DNA of 64,000 nt, taken from the NCBI GenBank assembly GCA_025766275.1, contig JAFKAC010000043.1:124001-188000 (forward strand). The letters are read 5' to 3'. The first letter of the stretch is position 1. The number at the start of each line of letters is the position of its first letter. This document shows, piece after piece, positions 22,937 to 33,830 of the stretch. The position numbers were made by a program, and so were the translations under genes. Source of the stretch: Lactarius indigo (Eukaryota > Basidiomycota > Agaricomycetes > Russulales > Russulaceae). Under the pieces are notes generated by a model. The model did not search any database. It saw nothing but the letters and a program-made list of their open reading frames with translations, and was not told where the DNA came from.

Positions 22937-25659
22937 TTAAACAATATCATACGAACAACGGAAAGGATGTGGTGGACGACCTCCTCCCGTACGCTCGGCA
23001 TTTGGTTCACGTGTTGAAGGGCCTGCGATGGCTGGGTCCATGTCAGTGACCGATGGTGACGGGGGTTGAGGTGAAGTATCTAAGGTGGCCGTAGCGTTTG
23101 CGTGGATTGAGCAAATCACCGAGGGGGGATCAAGAGCGTCATTTTCATTGCGTGGACCAACCATCGGGTTGCCAATTGAAGCGCTGGAAGCAGTATCAAC
23201 TATTGGCAAGCGATGGGATTCCGGGAAAGACGGCGAGAGGTTAGATTGAGTCATGGGCGAGTGTGGAAACAACGACAAACCTGTAGGAAGTGAATTGCCG
23301 AGAATTGAATGAGAAGCTGAAGAAGGGTGGTTTGGTGGATCGAAAGGTGCCATGGGGTCCACGTTGTGCTGAAGAGTAACAGCAGCGGGTGGGGAGGTAG
23401 AGGAAAGAGGGGTAGATGTCGAGGTTGCAGAAGTAGAGCGGGATATTATCCCACCAGGGGTGACAAACGTATCAGCAGTCACTGGATCTGGTGAGTTGTC
23501 AGGAAATGAGAGGCTTTCTGTGTTCGTCTGATGAGCGGTCCAGGAGTGGAAGTCGTCAAGCGGTATATCTGTGAGGCTTTCGATGACGTGAGGTAGGGAT
23601 ATGGACGAGGAAGGCACATCAGGGCTGGCAAGGGGAGCCGGAAGCGACGCATCATTATCATGCAGGACAGGGTGAGCTGAGGTTGTCGAGGCAGTCTCGT
23701 GGATATGGCTAACGATGTCGCACCGTGGATACGAGCTTGGGTCGCGCAGAACGGGATCCCAATAATTGGTGGAGGCGGAGAATTGTGTTGGGGCAGCATC
23801 GGTACCTTCATGAAGAGCCATGTATACCTTCCGAATCGGGCTGAGGATACATGTCGTCATCCGCCGATTGCCGTCATTCTGTGCTTTGAGAACGATTTGA
23901 TTCCAGAGTGCACAGAACTCGTGCTGCAGATCGGGTGACGTATCTTGCACATCGACTTCCGAAGCTTCCTCTAGAACATTTGAGAACCAGAAACCTGGCC
24001 AGGGCAGTTTCCCGAGCTGGCTAAATAGGTGGCGAGTGATGCAAATCAAGCTTGTAAGTGACAAGTTGCTGTCTGTGGCGTAGTGTCGGAGGTCAGCTTC
24101 TGGGATTCCCAGTCTATTGGGGGCCGAAATAAGCCAAGAGTCGTCACGGCGTTGCGCTCCTGCAATAAGACAGGTGAAAATGGCCTCTGCAAGTAATTCA
24201 GTTTCTTGGTCTCCACCACTGCACCAACCTCTCATGACACGTATAAATTCAGTGGTTTGCAGTCCGCTATGTTGATCCTCAGAAATGACCGTGCGGAGGA
24301 TTTTCCAGAATGCGTAGGGAAAATGCAGTGGGTCAAGGGCTTTCGCGCAGATGATAGCCCGGTGATTTTTGAGAGGCCCGGGAAGTAAATCGGATGAGAA
24401 AGTGCGGTCGAAAAATCCCATCAATGATTCGGAAAGCTTGTCTTTGGCCTCATCGGTGAGACCGGGCAGAGGATCGTCGACCACCTTGGAGCTGCGGATG
24501 CCGGGTAAGCCAGAAAAGAAGCGCTCCAGTTCGTGATCCTCGTCCAGACAGTCGAACGTCCACATGAAGGCGCGGGCGTCGAGTTCTGGTCGGGACCTCA
24601 GAGCAGTCTCCTCGGCTATCTCCTGGATGCCTTTTACGACCAAAAGGTTCGGAACGAACAGATAACCATAGATAACCCAAAAGACGATAGACTGATAAAT
24701 CTGAAAGGTGACACCTGCTATCCCCCAAACAATGAACCACACAGAGGATGAAAGTGATGTGTAGTATGGGCTATCGTGACGAAAGATTGGCATCAATGTG
24801 ATGCATCCGTACACAGCCGTGCAAAGGCCGACCCATGACAACACCAACTTGAAAATCGTGATATAAACATTGGATAGGAACACGACCAGGCCGGCGAAGA
24901 ACAGGAACAGGGAAATGTGGAGTAGAGCCGGCAACGTTTCGACCACCCATGGGAGGAAACACTTCTCAACCCCCTCGGCAAAGAACGAACGAATTCGTGC
25001 TCGCTTGTGTGGGCTGTAACGTGTCTGAGTGACCTTGAGATATCTTCGCGCCCATTGCTGCAACAACGTCGCGAGCAGAGCACAGGTAAGACTGATCACC
25101 AGGCTCATGAACCAAAGTGAGTTTACCCAAATTGCGTAGTTTGGTGGAGAGAATGGGGGAGGGGAAGCGGGGAGGGAAGTCGAGATATTGGAGTTGACGG
25201 TGGTCTGGTAGATATTTGCGAGGTAGAAATTGGAGGTGTCCTGTGGGTTCGGTCGAATATCCTGAATGGAGACTGAGATCAAGGATGCGACAGCAGCAGA
25301 GAATAAACCGGTCTATGACAATTGGGTCAATGAAGCACCAGATTAAAAGATAAATAGACGCACAAATATGAGGATGCCGTCTGCATCCGCTTTCCAGTTC
25401 TCGACCATCTTCTTGTCCTCTTCTGTCGCCATTTCCATGTACATCGAGAATATAGGCCCAGAACCATCGACGAAATTAGATACACCATATTGTGCTTGAT
25501 TCTGTGCCAACGGGTGTGGGTACCGGTAGTCACCTATTTTGGCGGCAGTGAGGTGAGAACCTTGGTGAGAATTACGAGGATAGAGTCATGTGGGAGAACA
25601 GTACCTTCACTAAATCCTGTGTTGTGTACGTTGCTAGCCTCGTGAGGAGACCGGGACAT
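22937..25659 (-). CDS. DUF6535 family membrane protein, copy 4
   Basis: Exons 25659-25605, 25533-25364 and 25312-22937; introns 71 and 51 bp, GT-AG; about 866 residues with all phases agreeing. The start is the ATG of MSRSPHEASNV. Domain order is the same as in copies 1 and 3: acidic N-terminus, GILIF-TGLFSAAVASL, SLWFMSLVISLTCALLA, QQWARRYLKVTQ, FLFFAGLVVFL, WTFDCLDEDHELERFF, then a Ser/Pro tail ending SYDIV. The tail and 3' flank are very close to copy 1, suggesting a recent duplication that included R copies 1 and 7. The 24620-24740 segment after the last membrane helix is unlike the other copies. Confidence 0.8.
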
Positions 25660-26560
25660 TGCAGTGAAGACTGGAATGTGTGTCGATTGTTAGAAAGTAC
25701 GATGCGGTGGGGACCCAACGATCGGCCAGAGTGACCGTCATTTGTGACATAGCACGTGACTGCGTGACTGTGAGTTCACGCCCTCAAAGAAGAACGCCCG
25801 CTTGGAGCGCCTTGTCGACGCGTCTTCTAAAGCAAGACACCCGTACGGTCTTTGCCTCTCTTTCTTCCTCACCAACTGATGCTTGCTTTCCAATCCAGAG
25901 ACCTCCCAACACTGGCAACATTTCTGCTGTGATTGACTTGATTGCTGAGGCCCTGTCAGACTTGACCATCTTCAACTTTGTCCTGCTCTTCAAGTTCGAC
26001 ACCGACCTTGATGCGTCACCACACCTGCCGTTTGCTCTCCTATAGATATTCCTAATGGAAGGCTTGACAACCTGCACGCTGGATAGCATATGCATGTAGA
26101 CACCGAGGAACACGGTACATATCCAGGAGTCCATCTCTCTTCAATGCACGGCCCTTCAACGACAGCACAAAAAGCAAATACTGGTCTGGATGCTGCTTGG
26201 CTTGAGTGCAACGTGCGTCTACTTTTTCTTACTGACCATGGATTCCAGAGCACCAATCAGGACCCTACTATGTGCAAGTAGCCGCTGCGCTGAAGGCGTC
26301 CACAACCTAATTCGAGCGCTGGGTCATGATTGTGAGCTTTCTCCCGCTCCTTTTCTTCCTGACATTAACCATACGTTGAGGTTATCGTAAATAAGGCGAT
26401 CTGTGCTGGCTTGTTAATGGACAAGCTCGCGCAGGTCGTCAGAATTTGCATGCTGCGGAGTGCATATTTGGTTCGACTCCAAGCTTCACCTTAACACCGT
26501 GCACTCCTGACTTCCTGCAGCCAAACTCGCCTTCCTCTCCGCCTGCCACCCAATGCAGAT
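25660..26560 (+). repeat. R repeat copy 8
   Basis: Landmarks in order: cacgccctcaaagaagaacg (25772), intron-like ctctttcttcctcaccaactgatgc...ccagag (25855-25900), block 2 with VIDLIAEALSDLTIF (25930), a tgtgagctttctcccgctcc stretch (26329), and a tatttggttcgact word (26466). The tail that normally leads into a DUF6535 stop is missing, so this is where the array ends. Confidence 0.5.
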
Positions 26561-27527
26561 AACGCACAGAAACATAGGCACTGCACCACACTGCGACGAT
26601 ACAGTATTGCGGATTTGGAAACCCAATCCAGACTCTGTATGCGATTGCGAACATAGATGGACGAGTCCTCGTAAGGCACTTCTCTACATTGATGTTCCCT
26701 TGTGAAGGGCAGGGCATTGCCTCTTGTGAGAAATGGGCGGAGGCGCTTTGCAGAGGCTGAAAATTAAGTTGGGTTAGAGCGTTGTCTAAAACTTCGTGTA
26801 TTAGGGGACGATGGTTAGTTTTGGGCGCTGTCGTAAGTGGTCATGCATGTCATGGTCGAGTCTCTTGCTAGGCCTGGTTTGGAAAGCTTATCACTCGCAG
26901 TTGAATGGAGTGAAAAGAGGGTCTGCAGGATGTAGCTGCAAGTCGTCTGGCTCTACACAAACCCAACGCCAGCAGTCTAGATCCAGAATAGATTTTCCGA
27001 ATAGATTTGCATCTGGCGAGAATCCAGTAGACATCGGCGAAAGAGAATGCAGAGCCACCTGCGAAGTCGGATTATGTCCTGGGTTTACATTATGATTGGG
27101 CTGTGAAGGTGGCACGCAAGACTGTCACATTTGGTGGCTTGAAAGTCTGGCATTTTCTTGGACCTGGCCATCAAAGTTGGTGTTACGCGCAGTAAGGCGT
27201 ATCGTTTGGATTCGAGTTGGAGATCGAATCGGAGATCAGGTAATGCCGACAATCAGATGGCGGAGCAATGATGCACAAGATGAGAGGGGAATCGCAAGTC
27301 AACGATGAGCGATCGTTCGAGTTCATGAAGCCAAAGATGTTTATACGAGAGGTTACTGCAGTTGAATACAGTAAGTCGAGCTTAGAGCTCTTCAGTACAT
27401 GGGGACTCGTCCTTAAGTACTACTGGTGGGAGTCATATGGAAACTACGAGAATGTCCTTCAAATCATACAGAAAGTGCGAGTCAACAGGTTGGAAGGATG
27501 TTTAGAAGTATGAAGAAGAGTCAAGAA
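26561..27527. other. Unassigned stretch left of the Copia element
   Basis: No gene that I can support. The minus-strand frame at 27115-26891 is short and has no recognisable domain. Because an LTR of Gypsy-B starts at 34400 and runs leftwards on the minus strand through the Copia insertion site, the right-hand part of this stretch is probably the remainder of that LTR; I could not find its end. Confidence 0.35.
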
Positions 27528-28069
27528 TGTTGAAGCGCAGAACTAACAAGCAAGAAATAAGCTTGGACAGCTAGTAGGACAAGTTAACTTCAGAGGTGAA
27601 GGGAACTCTATTACAACTGCATACCTAGTAGGACAAGTTACTATAAAGAAGCAACGCCTATGAGTAAAGGTAATAAGAGAGGTAAAGAGAAAGGAACTTA
27701 CACTTCAGAGGTGAAGGGAACTCTGAAGTGTAGAGGCGAAAACAGCAGTCCTTATATACAGGATGCTTAGATAATAATGGTCTGTGCGCACTGGTGACCC
27801 AAACACAATACAGGTGGTCTGTGCGCCAGAGGGAGAAATGCCATTGGATGGCAGAGAACAATAGCTGCCTAAAGCAGACAATACCGGTATCTTAACAATA
27901 GAAAGAACAATAAGAACCATATATGGATCTAACAATAAAGATAAACAAAAGCGGTCCGTATGAGTCCGGAGTGTCCATAAGTCCATAAGGGACAGATACC
28001 GTATTTAGTATGTGGGCTGACTCAATCAGATCCCACGAGACATGTGACTTTAACAGTCGCGTCTCAACA
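27528..28069 (-). repeat. Copia 3' LTR
   Basis: 542 bp, TG...CA ends. It lies downstream of gag-pol on the minus strand, so it is the 3' LTR. It is the same as 33831-34372 except at 27990. Confidence 0.95.
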
Positions 28070-28077
28070 TCCCTCCA
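28070..28077 (-). promoter_or_regulatory. Copia polypurine tract
   Basis: TGGAGGGA on the minus strand directly before the 3' LTR; this is the usual place for the primer of plus-strand DNA synthesis. Confidence 0.7.
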
Positions 28078-28419
28078 TGATAGAGACAGTCCACAGGAGT
28101 GGTGCAAGCATTGAGTGAAAGTGCCTTGGCAGGACACTTTTATTGCTTTACTGTACTATGAGAAATGTTTCGATTCTCTGGTTAGAAAGAATCTATGTAC
28201 GCAGAAGTCCTGATAAAGGACAACTTTTTGGAGGTCTTCATGCACTGCTCTATGAGGATAATGTAGTTCTAAAGAACTACTTTTTGAAGAGCCATGAGCT
28301 GGGAGATAAGATGGAACAGGTCCAACTTCTTCAGTTCTCTAAGAAGGGTTTTTCTTAGCTATTAACCTAGGAGTTCTGTTGCTAGTATACACAACAGTTC
28401 GACGTCCTAGAACCCATCT

Positions 28420-31400
28420 TTACACCATTCCTAGATCAGCAACCATCTTTTCAAAGGGTTCTCTGGGCAGTGACTTAGTGAGTCCATCTGCAACCATTTC
28501 CCCTGTGGGTGTACGTATCAGGTGTATAACCTTGTTTTCTACGTATTCCCTGACTACATGGTGCTTGATCAGGATGTGTTTGGAGCGTCTCCCAGTGACA
28601 GGGTTGAGAGCTAAGTCCACAGCACCCTTATTGTCACAGTGCAGAGGAATGGGGGAGGATACCTCATACCCCAGTTCTCCAAGGAAGGTGGCATACCACT
28701 GAGCCTGATTGGAGGCGTCTGAGAGGCTCATGTATTCTGCCTCAGTGGTAGACTGCGCAATTGTCTTTTGCTTTCTGGTACACCAAGAGATGGCTCCATT
28801 CGCAAGCAGGTAGACAAAACCTGAGGTGGAGTGCTTTTCTTCCTGATCTCCCCAGGAAGCGTCGCAGTAGCCATGAAGGCCTTCACCACCATTGCCATTC
28901 CCTCCAGCATAGCGTAATGAGTAGTCCTTGGTGCTATTAAGATAGGCTAGGACATACTTGGCTAGGCGTAAATGCTGAGGTGAGGGGTTGGAAGCAAATT
29001 GGCTAAGGCGCGCAACAGCGAAGGAAATATCAGGTCTGCTTCCAATCTGCGCATATAGCAGAGACCCGATAATCTGTTGATACTTCTTAATTTCAGAAGT
29101 AGAGGCCTGATCTGTGTACTTGATCAAGTGTGCCTCGGCGCCAGAGGGAAGAGGGGTATATACTGGATTGGAATCAGACATTCCAAAGCGTTCCACTACA
29201 TCGCGGATGTAATCTGACTGGTTGATTTCCATGGTGCGATTACCACGATCTCTGGTGATGTTAACACCGAGATAAGATTGAATCTCTCCCAGATCGGTCA
29301 TCTCATATCGGCTAGATAGAGAAGCCTTCAGATCATTGATCTTTGATAAGGAACTTCCGAGTATAGTGATGTCATCTACATATAAGATCACGAAAAGTGT
29401 ATCACCCCCCTCTTGAAGATGATACACGTATACTCCTGCATCAGAGTACGTCCGCGTGAAGCCTAGGTCGACTAAGACCCCATGGAACTGCACATTCCAT
29501 GCGCGGGAAGCTTGTTTCAGGCCATAGAGGGCCTTCTGTAGCCGGCACACAAGGTGCTCGGAGCCAGCTGTGACGAAACCGACTGGTTGCTCCATATAAA
29601 TTTCTTCCTCCAGTTCCCCATGAAGAAATGCCGATTTGACATCCATCTGGTGAATATGCCAGTCTTCAAGCGTAGCCAACGCAAGAAGGAGTCGCAGGGA
29701 CTCAAAGCGGGCAACTGGGGAGAATGTTTCGTCAAAGTCCACCCCCTCTAGTTGGGTGAACCCTTTTGCCACTAGCCTAGCACGAAAGCGTCCATCCGCT
29801 TTCTTTTTAAACACCCATTTGCACTTAACCACCTTCCTTCCTTCAGGAAGGGGTTCAAGCCTCCAGACATCAAGCTTGTCGAGAGCGTCCAGTTCATACT
29901 GGCACGCTTCAAGCCAATCGACAGCTTGTTCAGACTCCATAGCCTGCTTAAAGGTCTGCGGGTCCTTATAGCCAGGAACCTCAGCAGCGTTTAGCAGGTC
30001 CATCATACCCAGTCTGCTACTCCCAGGCACAAATTCATCGTTCTCCTCTGTGTAGTAGCGAGGATTTGTGAATCGTACCCTGGTCCCACGCCTTGGGCGA
30101 GGGGGTGAAGTAACTAGCCCATTCCTCGGAGATCTAGGTGTTTCCCTAGGAGGAGAGATGTCCCTATTGAAGTTGGGGGCAGGGATTGGGGCAGTTACTA
30201 CAGGCGGTCTCCCTTGCGAGCGAGTGCGAGGGCGCCTTGGGGTTGTAGGAGCAGGTGCTTGGGATGGAGGAGTGTGATATATTGTCTGGTCTGCGGGGTT
30301 TGGAGAAGTGTTGGGGGGTGTGCTAGGCTGTTGTATTGGTACTGCGGGCACCTGGACAGGTGGTAAGACAAAGACTGGTGTCTGAGGTGCCGCAGGGGCA
30401 ACAGCTGGCGTAGGCTGACTAGGCACTACAAAGAATATCTCACCGGCAACAGCAGCCCCTTTAGCAGGTTCGCCGGACACGGGAGAAGTGATTGGTTGGT
30501 TGGAGTGACTAGTCAGGTCACTCAGGGATGGGAAGGTAGCTTCGTCAAATGTAACATCTCGTGAAGAGACGAAGCACCGGCTATGTCTATCCCAGAGTTT
30601 GTAACCCTTTGAATTGGGTTCATAGCCCACAAACACGGCTTCCTTTGATTTAGGATCTAATTTGCGCCGGTTGTGTTCTGGTACATGGTAGTAGGCTTTG
30701 CAGCCAAATACTCTAAGGTAAGAGACATCTGGGACTGTACCATCCCAGAGCTCCAGCGGAGTTTTCCACTCATTAGAACGGGTGGGAGTGCGATTATAGA
30801 TGTGCACTGCAGTTTGAACTGCTTGTTCCCAAAAGCCAAGGCTAAGACCTGCATGATGAAGCATGCTGGTCCCTTTTTCCATGATAGTGCGGTTAAACCG
30901 CTCGGCTCTCCCGTTCTGTTGTGGAGAATAAGGCATCGTAAGCATATGCTCAATCCCTTCCTCCAGAAGAATGTCTTTAAGGACATTGTTGACATACTCG
31001 CCACCACGATCTGAGTGCAGGGTTTTAATGGGCTTATTTTGTTGTTTTTCAGCCCATGCCTTGTAGTGTAGGAAGGCACCCGTAAACTCGTCTTTGGACT
31101 TCATAGGGATGACAACTGCAGCTTTTGAGAAGTCATCTATGAAGGTGGCAAAGTATTTGTTGCCCTGGATAGAGTTACTCTGTAGTGGGCCAACAAGGTC
31201 ACTGTGCACAAGTTCAAGGGATTCTTGTGCACGCTTCTGGGAAGGAGGAAAAGGTTTGCGGGTGGACTTGCCAAGTTCACACCCATGACAGGGACCTTCT
31301 TCCTCAGGGGATTCATCTATGTTAAGTCCTTTTACGGACTTCGGAGCATATCTTTGGAGCGCTTCTTTGGACATATGTCCCATGCGCTGATGCCAGACAT

Positions 31401-32823
31401 CAAGGCTAGCAGATGCAGTTGCTTGGGCATTTACTTTATGGTGCCCATCAAGCCAATATAGGCCTGAAGCCTTGTGTCCTTCCGCAATGGTTTTCCCGTC
31501 ATACCTTATAGCAAAGGTAGTGGCATCAAAACTTACTATGGCCCCCTTAGCTGTTAGGGCAGGGGTGGACAGTATACGCGAATGCGTATTAGGTAGGTGC
31601 AGCACATTGGAGATTTTTAGGTCATACCCAAAGTTGGTATGGATTGTTACCGTTCCAGTACCAACACTCCTTAGCAAGGAGTTATCTCCTAGAAGTACTT
31701 CAACACCTTTGTGAGGGGTGTAGGTGTCGTAGTCTTCTATGTGAGGGGTAAAGTGTGCTGACGCCCCACTGTCCATCATCCATTTTGATGCAATCTGGGT
31801 ACTGTGTGTACCCATCGTGTAAAGGGAAACCTGAGGTACTTCATGTACCTCCTCTATTTTTCCAGAGCCATTGACTATAGTAAAAAGTCGGCTCTTTGGT
31901 ACAGGTATATTATTTAGCCTGTTTGCTGGAAGTGAGTCCGGCACCTCTACTGTGGTATTCTGGGCGGCCTTTGCCCGCTGTCCTGCCTTCCCCTTCTTGG
32001 CATTCTCCTGGTCCCGTTTAAGTTTGTAACATTCTGGCTTTTTATGGCCAGGTTTTTTGCAGTAGTGGCAGATTATGTCCGAAGACACAGAGCTGCCCGA
32101 TGGCCGCGCCTCATGAGCGTGAGGGGCCGAAGATTTCTTGACGGGGGCGACCTTATTGTAGGACGCCACGGGACCAGCGAGGCGGGATTCCTCATTGATG
32201 AACCTGTTGATGAGGTCCTGAGGTTGGAGGTTAGAAGGGGGGCCGGAGGCCAGGATGGTACCAGCTATGGTGCTGTAAGATGGGGGGAGCGCGTCTAGAA
32301 GAATGAAGGACATTTGCATGTCCGAGACGGGCATTCCCTGCTCCACCAGGGTGTTCCTCAGGTCCAGCATTTTTTGGAGCTGAGGCAGGAAGGGGCTACC
32401 TTCCTGAAGCTTGGTATTTGCCAAGCCCACCCAAATATTGAAGGTGGCCATAGAGCCAACCTGACCATAGAGGTTCTCCAACTCCACAAACTTGTCATGG
32501 ACAGTTGGGAAGATGTGGGAGGAGTGAATACCAGATAAGACCTCCGTTGTCACTGATAAAAATAAGAGGCCAGTGATGACCTCCTCTTGTTTTGCCCAGA
32601 GGGCAAGGATGGCGAGTCCCTCATCTGTAGGGCCAGTGGGCCCCACAGCACCTGCTGCGAGAGGGGGATGTTGGGGCACTGAAGCAGGAGCACCGTGTGT
32701 AAGGTGCCTGCTGCACCCATTCATCAGCATGAGGGAGGTAAAGGTGGCAGACCAAGTCTGCCAGTTGGTGCCATCCAACTTGGCGAGGGTGACGGACGGA
32801 GGGAAGACAAGATGGAAAGACAT
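28420..32823 (-). CDS. Copia Gag-Pol polyprotein
   Basis: One uninterrupted frame of 1467 codons from the ATG at 32823. The order is that of Ty1/Copia. A gag region carries a CCHC zinc knuckle (CHYCKKPGHKKPEC, about residues 251-264). The aspartic protease has DSGASAH near 348. A pre-integrase His/Cys region follows (HQRMGH near 476, C..C near 510). The integrase core has HSDLVGPL near 539, HSDRGGEY near 604 and the Glu in NGRAERFN near 639. A Pro-rich linker leads to the reverse transcriptase with YVDD near 1148, and RNase H has DASWGD near 1322 and TEAEYMSL near 1362. Integrase lies before reverse transcriptase, which separates it from Gypsy. All catalytic residues I can check are present, so the element could be autonomous. 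Confidence 0.95.
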   Translation of the reverse strand: MSFHLVFPPSVTLAKLDGTNWQTWSATFTSLMLMNGCSRHLTHGAPASVPQHPPLAAGAVGPTGPTDEGLAILALWAKQEEVITGLLFLSVTTEVLSGIHSSHIFPTVHDKFVELENLYGQVGSMATFNIWVGLANTKLQEGSPFLPQLQKMLDLRNTLVEQGMPVSDMQMSFILLDALPPSYSTIAGTILASGPPSNLQPQDLINRFINEESRLAGPVASYNKVAPVKKSSAPHAHEARPSGSSVSSDIICHYCKKPGHKKPECYKLKRDQENAKKGKAGQRAKAAQNTTVEVPDSLPANRLNNIPVPKSRLFTIVNGSGKIEEVHEVPQVSLYTMGTHSTQIASKWMMDSGASAHFTPHIEDYDTYTPHKGVEVLLGDNSLLRSVGTGTVTIHTNFGYDLKISNVLHLPNTHSRILSTPALTAKGAIVSFDATTFAIRYDGKTIAEGHKASGLYWLDGHHKVNAQATASASLDVWHQRMGHMSKEALQRYAPKSVKGLNIDESPEEEGPCHGCELGKSTRKPFPPSQKRAQESLELVHSDLVGPLQSNSIQGNKYFATFIDDFSKAAVVIPMKSKDEFTGAFLHYKAWAEKQQNKPIKTLHSDRGGEYVNNVLKDILLEEGIEHMLTMPYSPQQNGRAERFNRTIMEKGTSMLHHAGLSLGFWEQAVQTAVHIYNRTPTRSNEWKTPLELWDGTVPDVSYLRVFGCKAYYHVPEHNRRKLDPKSKEAVFVGYEPNSKGYKLWDRHSRCFVSSRDVTFDEATFPSLSDLTSHSNQPITSPVSGEPAKGAAVAGEIFFVVPSQPTPAVAPAAPQTPVFVLPPVQVPAVPIQQPSTPPNTSPNPADQTIYHTPPSQAPAPTTPRRPRTRSQGRPPVVTAPIPAPNFNRDISPPRETPRSPRNGLVTSPPRPRRGTRVRFTNPRYYTEENDEFVPGSSRLGMMDLLNAAEVPGYKDPQTFKQAMESEQAVDWLEACQYELDALDKLDVWRLEPLPEGRKVVKCKWVFKKKADGRFRARLVAKGFTQLEGVDFDETFSPVARFESLRLLLALATLEDWHIHQMDVKSAFLHGELEEEIYMEQPVGFVTAGSEHLVCRLQKALYGLKQASRAWNVQFHGVLVDLGFTRTYSDAGVYVYHLQEGGDTLFVILYVDDITILGSSLSKINDLKASLSSRYEMTDLGEIQSYLGVNITRDRGNRTMEINQSDYIRDVVERFGMSDSNPVYTPLPSGAEAHLIKYTDQASTSEIKKYQQIIGSLLYAQIGSRPDISFAVARLSQFASNPSPQHLRLAKYVLAYLNSTKDYSLRYAGGNGNGGEGLHGYCDASWGDQEEKHSTSGFVYLLANGAISWCTRKQKTIAQSTTEAEYMSLSDASNQAQWYATFLGELGYEVSSPIPLHCDNKGAVDLALNPVTGRRSKHILIKHHVVREYVENKVIHLIRTPTGEMVADGLTKSLPREPFEKMVADLGMV

Positions 32824-33818
32824 TTGAGATGTTTGTGTATCTGGTTCCGAGGAGCAGTCAGAACCAGCTCAGATCTTGGTAGAGAAGATAAATGTCCAGC
32901 CATAGGAGCGCTATACTCCATAACACATATGGTGTCATGCCTCAAGTATGTGCGACTTGGATATAATTAGATAGTGGAATCATTGTACTGATGGCTGCCT
33001 TATACTAAGATCCACAAAGCCCAAATGTTACTATGGGTAATAGTCATGCAACAGCTTTGTTGGCTTCGACGGAATAGGAGCTTTTGGTCCGGCGAAGGAC
33101 TACTAAGTCTCTGTATCCCTCAGCCTTACAGCCTTGATGCTGGGGCTACTAAGGATCTATAGTAAAGGGTAGTACCCTAGAGAGGAGCCAACAGCGAGTT
33201 CAAGAGACAGTGATAGGGATCAACTCCCATAACAACTGAATCTTCCGTCTGTGGAGTCTCTAGAACAGACCATTAAGGGTCTTGGTACTAAGTAACTAGA
33301 CTAGTGATACATGCTATGCAGCGAATCCTGCACAAAGGGAGCGAATACTTCTCCTAGCAGAGGTCTAGTCATAGCTACTATGTATAGTACTAAGTAGCGT
33401 CTCCTAGTTGTATCAGAGGGAAGGACTTCTGGGTTTGACTATTAACCAGGCCTTCACACCCCTTAAAGTGACCCAGGTATTAACCGAGTATCACCCAACC
33501 ATTAGAGAGGCCTATAGCCGCAAGGGTCTTCCCCTATTGGCCTATGAAAGCACTTCCGGACGAAAACCGGGTATAGAAGATATAGTAGTGTGCACAGAGG
33601 AATTTGAGGTTATATAAAACCTCTCATGAGAACCTCCTTAGGAGGCTAGCCAAAATGGCACATGACCAAGGTCATGGTGGACAAGAAAGAAGGGTGTGTC
33701 GAAAGAGGATAGAGGATGCTCACTGAAGGTGTGGGTGACAACAAAAAAATGTGTGGTCGGCTGAGAGAGCAAGATGACACAAGTAGATCTGATAAAGCAA
33801 GTTAGTTATTAGGCGTCA
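32824..33818 (-). other. Copia 5' leader
   Basis: About 1 kb between the primer site and the gag-pol ATG, with no long sense frame. It may hold packaging or translation signals. A 69-codon frame lies on the opposite strand at 33408-33617. Confidence 0.6.
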
Positions 33819-33830
33819 GGGCCCATAACC
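33819..33830 (-). promoter_or_regulatory. Copia primer-binding site (half-tRNA-iMet type)
   Basis: Directly after the 5' LTR the minus strand reads GGTTATGGGCCC. This is the same word that follows the LTR of Drosophila copia, where reverse transcription starts from a 5' half of initiator methionine tRNA rather than from its 3' end. The match is seen in the sequence; the mechanism is taken from the known element. Confidence 0.8.

Noticed and set aside
26811..27095. 94-codon frame left of Copia
   Set aside because: Short, no domain, no copy elsewhere in the window; coding status cannot be supported.
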